A stretch of 64,000 bases of DNA. Origin: Mesorhizobium sp. M1B.F.Ca.ET.045.04.1.1. Lineage in GTDB: Bacteria > Pseudomonadota > Alphaproteobacteria > Rhizobiales > Rhizobiaceae. Numbering within the stretch: position 1 is the first letter of the stretch; each line of letters opens with the position of its first letter. Position numbers and translations under genes: made by a program. This document shows positions 24,530-34,178 of this stretch, one piece after another. The notes beneath the pieces are model-generated. The model did no database searches. It was not told the DNA's origin and was given only the letters and a program-made list of their open reading frames with translations. Location: contig NZ_CP034448.1 of NCBI RefSeq assembly GCF_003952465.1, positions 5,371,001 through 5,435,000 of the forward strand, written 5' to 3'.

Positions 24530-26854
24530 ATGGACGGCGAGAGCAAGAAAACGGCCAGATCGGACCTCGACGAGGCCGCGCTCTTCTTCCACAAGCATCC
24601 CACCCCGGGAAAGCTCGAGATCCAGGCGACCAAGCCGCTCGGCAACCAGCGGGATCTCGCGCTTGCCTATTCGCCGGGCGTCGCCGCGCCCTGCCTCGAG
24701 ATCCGCGACGACCCGGCGACCGCCGCCGACTACACGGCGCGCGCCAACCTCGTCGGCGTCGTCTCCAACGGCTCGGCGGTGCTCGGCCTCGGCAATATCG
24801 GCCCGCTCGCCTCCAAGCCGGTGATGGAAGGCAAGGCGGTGCTGTTCAAGAAATTCGCCGGCATCGACGTCTTCGACATCGAGATCGACGCGCCGGAGAT
24901 CGGGCGCATGGTCGAGACGGTGGCCGCGCTCGAGCCGACCTTCGGCGGCATCAACCTCGAGGACATCAAGGCGCCGGAATGCTTCGAGGTCGAGGAGCGG
25001 CTGAAGGCCCGCATGGGCATTCCGGTCTTCCATGACGACCAGCATGGCACGGCGATCATAGTCGCGGCGGCGGTGCTCAACGGGCTGGAATTCGCCGGCA
25101 AGACGATTGCCGACATCAAGATCGTCACCTCCGGCGCCGGCGCTGCAGCACTCGCCTGTCTCAATCTTCTGGTCTCGCTCGGCGCCAAGGTGGAAAACAT
25201 CTGGGTCACCGACCGCTTCGGCGTCGCCTGGAAGGGCCGCGCCGAGGAGATGGACCGCTGGAAAGACCCTTATGTGAAGGACACGGAAGCGCGCACGCTG
25301 GCCGATGTCATCCCGGGCGCCGATGTATTCCTCGGCCTCTCCGCCGCCGGCGTGCTCAAGCCCGACCTCCTGCAGCATATGGCGCCGAAACCGCTGATCC
25401 TGGCGCTCGCCAACCCGACGCCTGAGATCATGCCGGAAGTGGCAAGGGCGGCGCGCCCGGACGCCATGATCTGCACCGGGCGTTCCGATTTTCCCAATCA
25501 AGTCAACAACGTGCTCTGTTTTCCTTACATCTTCCGCGGCGCGCTGGACTGCGGCGCCAGCGCCATCAACGAGGAGATGAAGATGGCGGCGGTCAGGGCG
25601 ATCGCTGCGCTTGCCCGCGAAGAGCCTTCGGACGTCGCGGCGCGCGCCTATTCCGGCGAGACGCCGGTGTTCGGCCCGGATTTCCTGATCCCTTCGCCTT
25701 TCGACCCGCGCCTCATCCTGCGCATCGCGCCGGCGGTGGCGAAGGCAGCCTGCGAAACCGGCGTCGCGACACGGCCGATCGCCGATTTCGCCGCCTATAT
25801 CGACAAGCTCAACCGTTTCGTCTTCCGTTCCGGCCTGGTGATGAAGCCGGTGTTCTCCTCGGCCAAGGCCTCCAGCGCCAAGCGTGTCATCTATGCCGAC
25901 GGCGAGGACGAGCGCGTGCTGCGCGCCGCGCAAGTGGTGCTGGAGGAAGGCATCGCCGAGCCGATCCTCATCGGCCGCCCGCATGTCGTGGAAGTCCGGC
26001 TGAAGCGCTACGGCCTGCGCATCCGGCCTGGCGTCGATTTCGGCCTGATCAACCCGGAAGACGATCCGCGCTATCGCCATTATGTCGACCTCCTGATCGA
26101 GCTTGCCGGCCGCCGCGGTATAACGACGGAAGCCGCCCGCACCATGGTGCGCACCAACAATACGGTGATCGCGGCGCTCGCGCTGAAGCGCGGCGATGCG
26201 GATGCGATGATCTGCGGGCTCGAGGGCCGCTTCGAGCGGCATCTGCGCAATGTCACGCTGATCATCGGGCCGCGTCCCGGCATCAAGGACCGCGATCTCT
26301 CAACTTTGTCGATGCTGATCTCGCAGCGCGGCATCATCTTCCTCACCGACACCCATGTCTCGGTCGATCCGACGGCGGAGGAGATCGCCGAGATGACGGT
26401 GCTTGCGGCTGAGGAAATCCAGCGTTTCGGCATCGAGCCTAAGGCGGCGCTTCTGTCGCATTCGGATTTCGGCTCGCGCGATTCGCCCGGCGCGCTGAAG
26501 ATGCGCCAGGCGGCGTCGATCCTGGCGCGCATCGCGCCGGACCTGCAGTGCGACGGCGAGATGCATGCCGACTCCGCTCTCTCGGAACATTTGCGCCAGC
26601 GCGTCTACCCGCATTCGCGGTTGAAGGGCGAAGCCAATCTGCTGGTGTTTCCGAACCTCGATTCGGCCAACATCACGCTGACGGCGCTGCGCGCGATGAT
26701 GGACGCGCTGCATGTCGGTCCGATCCTGCTCGGCACCGACAAGCCCGCGCATATCCTGACGCCTTCGGTGACTTCGCGCGGCGTCGTCAACATGACGGCG
26801 CTGGCCGTTGTCGAGGCGGCGCATAAGGCGCAGGCGATCGCCCATTTGGGTTGA
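24530..26854 (+). CDS. maeB: malic enzyme with C-terminal phosphotransacetylase-like domain (MaeB type)
   Basis: The enzyme oxidatively decarboxylates malate to pyruvate with NAD(P)+, supplying pyruvate or NADPH during growth on C4-dicarboxylates. The 774 residues contain an N-terminal malic domain (LALAYSPGVAAPCLEI, NLEDIKAPECFEVEERL and FHDDQHGTAII) and a NAD(P)-binding domain (VTSGAGAAALACLNLLVSLGA). From about residue 450, a phosphotransacetylase-like domain that is regulatory in rhizobial enzymes (RVIYADGEDERVLRAAQ). Rhizobia usually have both an NAD enzyme (Dme) and an NADP enzyme (Tme), and I cannot tell which this is. I choose ATG 24530, preceded by AAGGAGGGG. A longer start would cross a repeat. 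Confidence 0.93.
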   Translation: MDGESKKTARSDLDEAALFFHKHPTPGKLEIQATKPLGNQRDLALAYSPGVAAPCLEIRDDPATAADYTARANLVGVVSNGSAVLGLGNIGPLASKPVMEGKAVLFKKFAGIDVFDIEIDAPEIGRMVETVAALEPTFGGINLEDIKAPECFEVEERLKARMGIPVFHDDQHGTAIIVAAAVLNGLEFAGKTIADIKIVTSGAGAAALACLNLLVSLGAKVENIWVTDRFGVAWKGRAEEMDRWKDPYVKDTEARTLADVIPGADVFLGLSAAGVLKPDLLQHMAPKPLILALANPTPEIMPEVARAARPDAMICTGRSDFPNQVNNVLCFPYIFRGALDCGASAINEEMKMAAVRAIAALAREEPSDVAARAYSGETPVFGPDFLIPSPFDPRLILRIAPAVAKAACETGVATRPIADFAAYIDKLNRFVFRSGLVMKPVFSSAKASSAKRVIYADGEDERVLRAAQVVLEEGIAEPILIGRPHVVEVRLKRYGLRIRPGVDFGLINPEDDPRYRHYVDLLIELAGRRGITTEAARTMVRTNNTVIAALALKRGDADAMICGLEGRFERHLRNVTLIIGPRPGIKDRDLSTLSMLISQRGIIFLTDTHVSVDPTAEEIAEMTVLAAEEIQRFGIEPKAALLSHSDFGSRDSPGALKMRQAASILARIAPDLQCDGEMHADSALSEHLRQRVYPHSRLKGEANLLVFPNLDSANITLTALRAMMDALHVGPILLGTDKPAHILTPSVTSRGVVNMTALAVVEAAHKAQAIAHLG

Positions 26855-26975
26855 GGACGGCCCTGGCTGTAAACACCGATGGTGCTTCATTGTAAGATGG
26901 CGTCGGCCATTGCGGCCACTCCGTCACGTTTCGACATTCAGGCGCGAAAGACGAACGGGCAGCTACGAGGGTTGA

Positions 26976-27383
26976 ATGAGCTTCGAACTAGCCATGCTCG
27001 CCGCGAGTTGCGTGCTCTGTTTCATTCACATAGTTCTCGCCTCGCATTCGGCGAGCTTCCAGCGCGGTTACCGCTGGACGGCCAGCGCCCGAGACACCGA
27101 AGTCCCTCCGCTCACAGGAACGGCGGGGCGCCTGGAAAGGGCACTGCGAAACTTCGTCGAGACATTTCCGGTGTTCGTCGCGGCGGTTTTTCTTGTCCAC
27201 GCGGTTGGCCACGAGACCGTGCTCAGCAAGTGGGGGGCCGGACTCTATTTTTCGGCTAGGCTGGTCTATCTTCCGCTCTATGCATTCGGCGTTCCCCTGC
27301 TGCGCTCGCTCGTCTGGAACGTTGCGTTTGTTGGAATTGTCCTGCTTTTGCTGGCATCGGTGTGGCCCGATCTGCCTTACTAG
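26976..27383 (+). CDS. MAPEG family membrane protein
   Basis: A 135-residue protein with four hydrophobic helices and the MAPEG-type features: a first helix MSFELAMLAASCVLCFIHIV, a basic loop, then LERALRNFVETFPVFVAAVFLVH, and YFSARLVYLPLYAFGVPLLRSLVW. The ERALRNFxET and RxxYxPxY motifs are diagnostic. Eukaryotic members conjugate glutathione; bacterial members are mostly uncharacterised and found in the inner membrane. ATG 26976 is weakly preceded by GAGGG. It is a single gene between maeB and the DUF2865 gene, all on the + strand. Confidence 0.88.
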   Translation: MSFELAMLAASCVLCFIHIVLASHSASFQRGYRWTASARDTEVPPLTGTAGRLERALRNFVETFPVFVAAVFLVHAVGHETVLSKWGAGLYFSARLVYLPLYAFGVPLLRSLVWNVAFVGIVLLLLASVWPDLPY

Positions 27384-27443
27384 GGAACAGTTAACCACGA
27401 ACGCGGTAGCCTTCCGGCCGCAGGCAATCGGGGTTTCAGGCGA

Positions 27444-28664
27444 ATGAAAGGCGCGGGGTTGAAGCTGACCCACCTTGCGGCGCTGCTTGCAGCGCTGGCG
27501 GGATCGGCTGTAGCCGTGACCGAACCGCAGGCGGCGTCCCGCACGTGCCGCCAGCTCGAAGCCGAGCTCGCCGATGCTCGCGGCGGTGGCGGCGGGCCAG
27601 GCCTGATCCGCAAATATGACGACGCGATCGCGCGCCAGCGCGAGCAGCTGGCGAAGGCGCGCAGCCGGGCAAGCGATGCCAGTTGCGGCTTCACGCTGTT
27701 TTCGCGCAATGGAAGCCAATGTGCGGCGATCAATGCCTCGATAGAGCGCATGAGCGCCAATCTCGACACCTTGCAGGTGAAGCGCGAGCGGCTGGCCGGC
27801 GGCGGCACGCGGCGCGACCGCAGCCGCATCCTTGCGGCGCTCGACGCCAATGGCTGCCGCGACGACGAGATCGCTCCGCGTCGCGCTCCCATTCAGGAGG
27901 CCGGCCACGACAACGGCAACGGCAATCTGTTCGAGCAGCTTTTCGGCCGCGGCGACCAGGAGACCGAGAGGCTCGACACGCCTGAAGCGCCCGATGTTCC
28001 GCTGGACGATCCCAGCGTGCGCAACATCCGCCGCGTGATCAACCAGCCGCACGGCATGGACCTGCCGAGGATGAACGGCGAGTTCCGCACGGTTTGCGTG
28101 CGCACCTGCGACGGCTATTTCTTCCCGATGTCGAACGCCGCCTCTTACGGCGATTTCGAGCGCGACCAGAAGAATTGCGAATCGAGCTGCCCCGGCACCG
28201 AGATGCAGGTCTTCTACTCGCGCGGCATGGATGACGATGCCGGCGCGATGACCTCGTCGGTGACCGGCCGCCCCTACAGCGAGTTGCCGAGCGCCTATCT
28301 CTACAAGCAGGCCAACTACTCGCGCCCGCCCGCCTGCGGCTGCAATGCCCAGGCCGAGAACTTCTCGATCATCGCCGGCAATCCGCCCAATCCGGAACAG
28401 TCGCGGCCGGACAGCGAGGCGACACCGTTCGTCCCGGTTCCGGCCGCCAAGCCAGATCCGGGCGCCGATCCCGAAACCCTCGCCAATGCCGAAGGGGGAC
28501 TCGACCGCGAGGCGATCAAGCGCCTGACCACCAAGGCGCCGGTATCGCCTGTATCGTCACTGCCGCCGGAACAGCGCAAGGTCAGGGTCGTCGGGCCAGC
28601 GTTCCTTCCCGACCCATCAGCGGCAATAGATCTGCAAGCTCCGGCCCGGAAGAGCGCCCAGTAA
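27444..28664 (+). CDS. secreted DUF2865 domain protein
   Basis: A 406-residue exported protein with an N-terminal signal segment (LTHLAALLAALAGSAVAV). The central DUF2865 domain has conserved cysteines (FRTVCVRTCDGYFFPMSNAA, then KNCESSCPGTEMQVFYSRG and the ending RPPACGCNAQ). Near the N-terminus, a short coiled-coil has the pattern CRQLEAELADARGGG. The family is almost confined to Hyphomicrobiales and has no known function; disulfides and an envelope location are likely. The last 83 bp overlap gltX on the opposite strand, so the C-terminal 27 codons are constrained by both genes. Confidence 0.88.
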   Translation: MKGAGLKLTHLAALLAALAGSAVAVTEPQAASRTCRQLEAELADARGGGGGPGLIRKYDDAIARQREQLAKARSRASDASCGFTLFSRNGSQCAAINASIERMSANLDTLQVKRERLAGGGTRRDRSRILAALDANGCRDDEIAPRRAPIQEAGHDNGNGNLFEQLFGRGDQETERLDTPEAPDVPLDDPSVRNIRRVINQPHGMDLPRMNGEFRTVCVRTCDGYFFPMSNAASYGDFERDQKNCESSCPGTEMQVFYSRGMDDDAGAMTSSVTGRPYSELPSAYLYKQANYSRPPACGCNAQAENFSIIAGNPPNPEQSRPDSEATPFVPVPAAKPDPGADPETLANAEGGLDREAIKRLTTKAPVSPVSSLPPEQRKVRVVGPAFLPDPSAAIDLQAPARKSAQ

Positions 28665-29955
28665 GAGCGAGTCGCAGCGGCATGAACAACGGCTTGCCCT
28701 TTCGCCCGGTCGCTTCCCTGATCTTGCCGGTCCAGTCTTTCCAGACGGTGCCGTTCCATGGCTCCTCGGGCAACAGGTCGAACGCCTGGTGGAGGAAGTC
28801 GCGGTCCTCGCCGGAGAATTCCGCCGCCTCCTGCGGCCCGTCGCTCAGGATTCGCCACCACGCAACCGCATCCGACAACCGGTCCAGATTGCCGCGCACC
28901 GCCAGCCAGAACGGCTCGGCCCTGTCGCCGGAAATGCCGAGCACGATCAGCCGGTCGCGCGCTTCCTCGAACGGCATGTGATGCATGAGGGCCCGGTTGA
29001 GCACGAAGAGCTCGTCCGGGTCGAACTTGGCGGCAGACTTGGACGTCGCCGCCGGATCGAAATGCCCGGCGAGTTCGCCGAGATCGTGGGCTGCCGTCAC
29101 GTTTTCCGACGTGCCGACGAGCACCGCCAGCGAGGCGACCGCCATCGGCTCGATACCGTCCCCGCGCAGGCTTTCGATCGACAGCGCGCCGGTGCGCTTT
29201 GACAGCCCCTCGCCCGACACCGTGGTCAAGAGATTGTGGTGTCCGAAGACTGGCGGTTCAGCGCCCAGCGCCTGGAACAAGGCGATCTGCACGCCGGTGT
29301 TGGTGACGTGGTCGTCGCCGCGGATGACATGGGTGACGCCCATCTCGATGTCGTCGACCACGGACGGCAGCGTGTAGAGATAGGTGCCGTCCTCGCGCAC
29401 CAGGACGGGATCCGACAGCGAGGCGAGATCGACGGTCTCCTCGCCGCGTACCAGGTCATTCCAGTGCACCTCGGTCCGCTCCGGCTGCAGCGGGTCGCTG
29501 GTGAAGTTCGGCAACAGGAAGCGCCAATGCGGCCGGCGCCCGTCCGATTCGTACTCGGCCACCTGCTCTGGCGTCAGCGTCAGCGCCTCGCGGCCATAGA
29601 CCGGCGGCTGGCCACGCGTGCGGCGCACCTTGCGGCGCAGGTCGAGTTCCTCCGGCGTTTCGTAGCAGGCGTAAAGCACGCGCGCCGCCTTCAGCCGCTC
29701 GACCGCCGCGTCATAGATCTCAAAGCGACGCGACTGGTATTCGGTAACGTCGGGAAAAATGCCGAGCCAATGCAGGTCGTAGAGAATCGAATCGGCGAAT
29801 TCCTGCGTCGAGCGGACAACGTCGGTATCGTCGAAGCGCTGGATGTAGCGGCCCTTGTTGTTCATGGCGAAAAGCCAGTTGAACAGAGCGGTGCGCGCAT
29901 TGCCGATGTGGATGCGGCCGGTCGGCGACGGTGCGAAACGGACGGTAACTGTCAT
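28582..29955 (-). CDS. gltX: glutamate--tRNA ligase
   Basis: The 457-residue class I synthetase charges tRNA-Glu. Signatures are the HIGH-type motif VRFAPSPTGRIHIGNARTAL at the N-terminus, the acceptor-binding RRKVRRTRGQPPVYG, the VIRGDDHVTNTGVQI block, and the KMSKS-type loop GEGLSKRTGALSI. Zinc-finger cysteines of some GltX enzymes are missing, as in many proteobacterial GltX copies. Rhizobia often carry two gltX genes; this could be either, and one may act on tRNA-Gln before amidation. Its 3' end overlaps the DUF2865 gene on the other strand by 83 bp. Confidence 0.95.
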   Translation of the reverse strand: MTVTVRFAPSPTGRIHIGNARTALFNWLFAMNNKGRYIQRFDDTDVVRSTQEFADSILYDLHWLGIFPDVTEYQSRRFEIYDAAVERLKAARVLYACYETPEELDLRRKVRRTRGQPPVYGREALTLTPEQVAEYESDGRRPHWRFLLPNFTSDPLQPERTEVHWNDLVRGEETVDLASLSDPVLVREDGTYLYTLPSVVDDIEMGVTHVIRGDDHVTNTGVQIALFQALGAEPPVFGHHNLLTTVSGEGLSKRTGALSIESLRGDGIEPMAVASLAVLVGTSENVTAAHDLGELAGHFDPAATSKSAAKFDPDELFVLNRALMHHMPFEEARDRLIVLGISGDRAEPFWLAVRGNLDRLSDAVAWWRILSDGPQEAAEFSGEDRDFLHQAFDLLPEEPWNGTVWKDWTGKIREATGRKGKPLFMPLRLALTGRSSGPELADLLPLMGREGTLARRP

Positions 29956-30073
29956 GAGCGGGGCGTAACGAATGCTTTTACGGTTGACAAGACACGCCCC
30001 CGCGCAAGGGCAAGAGATAGTGCAAGCCAGCTAAAATGAAAAGCCTGCCAGCCGGCTGTCCGAATGCCTGCGG

Positions 30074-30895
30074 TTACGCGCCTGCCCGACGCCAGCCCAG
30101 CCGCTCCTCGATGCGCCTGGCGCTTTGCCTGACCAGCGACGTCAAATCCGGATCTTTTTGGCGAAGTTTCACATCCGGCACGACGATCGAAATCGTCGCC
30201 CGACACGCCCCCAGGTTGTCGCGGATCGGCGACGCGATGCAGGCGACCGAAAAATCCGACTCGCCGGCCTGGATGGCAAGCCCATCCGCCAGCGCCGCCT
30301 CAGATGCGCGAGCAAGCACGTGCTCGTCCGTTTCAGCGCGTCCTGTCGGCGAAACAGTCGCCGAGCGGGCAAAAATGGCGAGACGCTCAGCCTCCGGCAG
30401 GTGACCGACCAGCAACCGGCCCGACGCTGTCCAATTGAGCGGCGTGCGCGTGCCGACTCGCGACGTCACCTGGAAATGGTCCTTGCCCTCCTCCATGGCC
30501 AAGACGACCATATAGTCGCCGTCGCGGCCGCATATCTGGACGGTTTCCTTCGATCCCTGGGCGAGTTCGTGCATTTCCTGCGTCGCCACATTGAGCAGAT
30601 CGAGCGTGCGGGCATAAGTCAGCCCGTACTGATAAAGCCTCGGCCCGAGCCATAGCAGGCCGCCATCCTTGCGATCGAGAAGCTCCTTCTCGACCATGTC
30701 GTCGACGATGACGTAGACGGTCGACAGCGGCGCGCCGATATCGCGCGCGATTTCATAGGCGGTTGCCGGGCGTCCCCGCCGTTGCAGGCAGTCCAGGATC
30801 TGCAGCACGCGGTCGATGCCGCTGGTGCGCGACCGGCGCGGTTCGACGGCTACTTCGGTGCGGCTCAGGTCTTGGTCTCTCACGTCAGCAGTCAT
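30074..30895 (-). CDS. IclR-family transcriptional regulator
   Basis: A 273-residue regulator. An N-terminal winged helix (VLQILDCLQRRGRPATAYEIARDIGAPLSTVYVIVDDM) precedes the IclR effector domain (ETVQICGRDGDYMVVLAMEEGK, GTRTPLNWTASGRLLVG, CIASPIRDNLGACRATISIVVP). It begins 27 bp after the end of the upstream ATPase gene and is the last gene of the leftward ABC-transporter operon, so it is probably co-expressed with its own targets. The 18-bp palindrome in front of the operon's first gene is the best candidate operator. The effector is presumably the imported substrate or its hydrolysis product. Confidence 0.92.
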   Translation of the reverse strand: MTADVRDQDLSRTEVAVEPRRSRTSGIDRVLQILDCLQRRGRPATAYEIARDIGAPLSTVYVIVDDMVEKELLDRKDGGLLWLGPRLYQYGLTYARTLDLLNVATQEMHELAQGSKETVQICGRDGDYMVVLAMEEGKDHFQVTSRVGTRTPLNWTASGRLLVGHLPEAERLAIFARSATVSPTGRAETDEHVLARASEAALADGLAIQAGESDFSVACIASPIRDNLGACRATISIVVPDVKLRQKDPDLTSLVRQSARRIEERLGWRRAGA

Positions 30896-30922
30896 GTGGT
30901 TTCAAATGTTGATCGCGATGAT

Positions 30923-31945
30923 CTAAAGGGCAGCATCCCGGTCGTGGTCAACCCGGTTCAGATCAGGCAGCTTCTCATTGTGGCGGATGCACGCCACGTG
31001 GTGTCCTCCGCCAATATGCTCGACCGGCGGAACGGTCTGCGCGCAGGCGGCGACGGCTTCGGGGCAGCGGGTGCGGAAGACGCAGCCGGAGGGCGGCGCG
31101 ATCGGGCTCGGGATGTCGCCGTGCAAAGGCGTATGCGTGCGGCGGCGCGACGGGTCGGGCACCGGCGCCGTTGCGAGCAGCGCCCTGGTGTAAGGATGGC
31201 GCGGCGTGGCATAGACAAGCCGGCTCGGCCCACGCTCCATGACGCGGCCGAGATACATGACCACCACTTCGTCGCAGAGATATTCGACCACCGACAGGTC
31301 ATGCGCGATGAACAGAAGGGTGAGCCCGAGCTTCTTTTGCAGGTCGCCGAACAGGTTGAGCACCTGTGCCTGCACGGAAACATCGAGCGCCGAGACAGGC
31401 TCGTCGGCGACGATGAATTGCGGTTCGACGGCAAGTGCCCGCGCAATGCCGATGCGCTGGCGCTGGCCGCCGGAGAATTCATGCGGGTAGCGGCCGGCAT
31501 GCTCCGGCGTGAGACCAACCAGCGTCAGCAACTCGCCGACGCGTTCGGCGCGCCGCCTGCCACGCGGATAGCCGGCCGCGTCAAGGGCCTCGGCGATGAT
31601 GGCGCCAATCCGCATGCGCGGATTGAGGCTCGAAAACGGATCCTGGAAGACGATCTGCAGCCTTTGCCGGTAGCCGCGCATCTCGCGCTGCGACAGCGAG
31701 AACAGGTCCACGCCGTCGAACAGCGCCTTGCCGCCGGTCGGCTCGATTAGTCGCAGCAGCGCGCGGCCGGCGGTGGTCTTGCCGGACCCGGATTCGCCGA
31801 CGAGGCCGACGGTCGAGCCGCGCTGGATGTCGAAGCTGACATCCTCGACGGCGTGGACGATGCGGCCGCCCCTGGCCGGGAAATGCTTGGTCAGGCCCCG
31901 CACGCTGAGCAGGGGCTTCGCCTCGACGGATGTAGCAGGGCTCAT
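30923..31945 (-). CDS. oligopeptide/dipeptide-type ABC importer ATPase (DppF/OppF-like)
   Basis: A 340-residue ATPase with Walker A GLVGESGSGKTTAGRALLRL, Q-loop IVFQDPFSSLNPRMRIG, signature EFSGGQRQRIGIARALAVEP, Walker B FIVADEPVSALDVS and the C-terminal oligopeptide-family tail with TPLHGDIPSPIAPPSGCVFRTRCPEA, whose cysteines can bind an iron-sulfur cluster in this family. Its ATG overlaps the TGA of the preceding ATPase gene (ATGA), showing translational coupling. It pairs with the DppD-like protein to drive the permease pair encoded upstream. Confidence 0.93.
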   Translation of the reverse strand: MSPATSVEAKPLLSVRGLTKHFPARGGRIVHAVEDVSFDIQRGSTVGLVGESGSGKTTAGRALLRLIEPTGGKALFDGVDLFSLSQREMRGYRQRLQIVFQDPFSSLNPRMRIGAIIAEALDAAGYPRGRRRAERVGELLTLVGLTPEHAGRYPHEFSGGQRQRIGIARALAVEPQFIVADEPVSALDVSVQAQVLNLFGDLQKKLGLTLLFIAHDLSVVEYLCDEVVVMYLGRVMERGPSRLVYATPRHPYTRALLATAPVPDPSRRRTHTPLHGDIPSPIAPPSGCVFRTRCPEAVAACAQTVPPVEHIGGGHHVACIRHNEKLPDLNRVDHDRDAAL

Positions 31946-32961
31946 AGCTCGGCGCTCCGGATGCAGCGGGACGCACCATGCGGACCGGCAGGCACCAAAG
32001 GCGGCGGAGCCGCCCGACAGGGCGCGATGGCGAAATCGCAGCGTGGCTCGAAGGCGCAGCCTGGCGGCAGGTTGGTGATCGGCGGCACGCTGCCGGGGAT
32101 CGAATGCAGCGCACGGCGTTGCCCGGCTGCATCGATGTCGCGCGCTGCATTCGGCGTACAGGCAAGCAGGCCCTTGGTGTAGGGATGGCGCTGATGCGCG
32201 AAGAGATCGTTGACCGGCGCCTGCTCGACGACGCGGCCGCCATACATGACGACGACATCATGGGCGATCTCGGCCACCACGCCGAGATTGTGGGTGATGA
32301 ACAGGATCGACATGCCCATCTCGGCCTGCAGCCGGCGCAACAGATCGAGGATCTGCGCCTGGATGGTGACGTCGAGCGCGGTCGTCGGCTCATCGGCGAT
32401 CAAGAGAGACGGGCTGCAGGACAGCGCCATGGCGATCATGACCCGCTGCCGCATGCCGCCCGACATCTGGTGCGGATAGTCGTCCAGGCGCGATTCCGCG
32501 TCGGGGATTTCGACATGCTTCAGCATGGCTAGAGCGCGCCTGCGCGCCTCGCGGCGATCGACCGGCTCGTGCAGCGCGATCATCTCGCCGATCTGGTCGC
32601 CGACGGTGAACAGCGGATTGAGGCTGGTCATCGGTTCCTGGAAGATCATCGCGATCTCGCTGCCGCGCAGCTTGCGGAACTGCCGCTGGCCGAAGCCGGC
32701 GAGGTCGTGGACGCGCTCCTGCCGGTCGCGAAACAGGATGCTGCCGCCGGCAATGCGGCCCGGCCGCGACAGCAGCCCCATGATGGAGAGGCTGGTGACC
32801 GACTTGCCGGAGCCGGATTCGCCAACCACCGCCAGCGTCCTGCCGCGCTTCAGATCGAAGGTCACGCCATCGACCGCCTTCGCCGTCACCCGGCGCGTCA
32901 CGAACCAGGTCTTGAGATCGCGGACCGAGAGGATGACGTCGCTGGCTAAAGGCTCGGTCAT
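31942..32961 (-). CDS. oligopeptide/dipeptide-type ABC importer ATPase (DppD/OppD-like)
   Basis: A 339-residue ATPase with Walker A AVVGESGSGKSVTSLSIMGL, Q-loop MIFQEPMTSLNPLFTVG, signature MSGGMRQRVMIAMALSCSP, Walker B LLIADEPTTALDVT, and C-terminal SIPGSVPPITNLPPGCAFEP. The start ATG 32961 overlaps the stop of the amidohydrolase gene (ATGA), and a slightly longer start is less likely. It forms a heterodimer with the next gene product. Substrate identity is set by the binding protein at 36.1-37.6 kb. Confidence 0.93.
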   Translation of the reverse strand: MTEPLASDVILSVRDLKTWFVTRRVTAKAVDGVTFDLKRGRTLAVVGESGSGKSVTSLSIMGLLSRPGRIAGGSILFRDRQERVHDLAGFGQRQFRKLRGSEIAMIFQEPMTSLNPLFTVGDQIGEMIALHEPVDRREARRRALAMLKHVEIPDAESRLDDYPHQMSGGMRQRVMIAMALSCSPSLLIADEPTTALDVTIQAQILDLLRRLQAEMGMSILFITHNLGVVAEIAHDVVVMYGGRVVEQAPVNDLFAHQRHPYTKGLLACTPNAARDIDAAGQRRALHSIPGSVPPITNLPPGCAFEPRCDFAIAPCRAAPPPLVPAGPHGASRCIRSAEL

Positions 32962-34178
32962 GATTTCCACCCGCAATGCGGACAGGCATGGGAACCGCCC
33001 TCGCCTTCTGCCGGCACATGGCGATGCGCGGCAACAGCTTCTGCGCCCAGGATGGCATGGCGCGGTTCGAACAGGCGATGCAGCGTGCTCAGCGCACCTC
33101 GTGAATCACGCACCGTGACATCGGCGTCGACGACGTCGAACAGCGTGAATTCCGCCGGCTTGCCTTTGTCCAGCAGCCTTTCGGTCGGCAGGCGGATAGC
33201 GCGGCGAGGCGCCGTGGTCGACGCCGCCACCACGTCCTCGAATTTCATGCCGAGCGACAGCAGCTTCGACATGGTGGTGGCCATGTCCCAGACAGAGGTG
33301 TCGAGCGAGCGGTTGTGGAGGTCGGTCGAGATCGTCGCCGGCGGCAGGCCGCGCTCGAGCGCGGCTTTGGCGACGTCGAAGGAGAAAGAGGCCCCGCCAT
33401 GGCCGACATCGAGCACGATGCCGCGCGCCGCCGCCTGCTCGGCGAGCCGGTAGAGGTCGTCGTCCTCGATGATCGAGCCGCCGGCCTTGCCGTTGAAGCA
33501 ATGGGTGACGATGTCGCCCTCGCTCAAGAGGCCGAGCACGTCGTCATAGAGCGGCGGCGGCTCGCCGACATGCACCATGATCGGCAGCTTCAGGATACGG
33601 CCGAGCTTCTTGGCCAGGCGCACCGGCGTCAGGTCCCAGCCGCCGGTGATGACATGGCTGGCGCGGACCTTCAGCCCGATGATGACGTCGCGATTGGCCT
33701 CGGCCGTGGCGATGATCCGGTCGAAATCGATCGAGCGCATGTCGATCAGCTCGCTGACGCGGTTGCAGGCGACAAGGCCGATCGAGCCGATGTTCAGGAA
33801 GGCGTAGACGTTCTCCTTCGCGGGTTCGATGATGAACTCGCGGAAGCCGTGGAAATTCGCCTCGCCGGCCGAGCCGGCGTCGACCATCGTGGTGACGCCG
33901 CGCGTCGCGCCGCATTGTTCGGGGCGCAGCGAAATGTCGGTGCCGCCATACCAGACATGGACATGCAGGTCGGTCCAGCCCGGCGACAGGAAAGCGCCTT
34001 TGGCGTCGACGGTCTCGACACCATCGCCGGCGGCTATGGCGGAGGCGGCTTCGGCGATCCGGCCCTGCTCGTCGATCATCACGTCGATCGGCTGATCGAG
34101 GCCGTCGCCGAACCCGACGGGTCTGGCGCCCTTGATCAGCAGTGGCCGGTCAGCCCGGGGGAAGCGGTTGGCAAACAT
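32958..34178 (-). CDS. cog3964-type amidohydrolase/deacetylase family metalloenzyme
   Basis: A 406-residue amidohydrolase-superfamily enzyme related to misannotated dihydroorotases. The metal site is visible as GWTDLHVHVWYGG (HxH), the carbamylated-lysine region GLKVRASHV, and the histidines in MVHVGEPPP, THCFNGKAGG and LDVGHGGASFSF. The final aspartate is in ISTDLHN. Cog3964 members Atu3266 and Oant2987 hydrolyse acetyl-(R)-mandelate-like esters rather than dihydroorotate. The start ATG overlaps the TGA of the permease gene (TGATG), and its own stop overlaps the ATPase gene. Being embedded between permease and ATPase genes argues that it acts on the imported compound, probably an N- or O-acyl or cyclic derivative. 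The tail ends CPHCGWKS. Confidence 0.88.
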   Translation of the reverse strand: MFANRFPRADRPLLIKGARPVGFGDGLDQPIDVMIDEQGRIAEAASAIAAGDGVETVDAKGAFLSPGWTDLHVHVWYGGTDISLRPEQCGATRGVTTMVDAGSAGEANFHGFREFIIEPAKENVYAFLNIGSIGLVACNRVSELIDMRSIDFDRIIATAEANRDVIIGLKVRASHVITGGWDLTPVRLAKKLGRILKLPIMVHVGEPPPLYDDVLGLLSEGDIVTHCFNGKAGGSIIEDDDLYRLAEQAAARGIVLDVGHGGASFSFDVAKAALERGLPPATISTDLHNRSLDTSVWDMATTMSKLLSLGMKFEDVVAASTTAPRRAIRLPTERLLDKGKPAEFTLFDVVDADVTVRDSRGALSTLHRLFEPRHAILGAEAVAAHRHVPAEGEGGSHACPHCGWKS

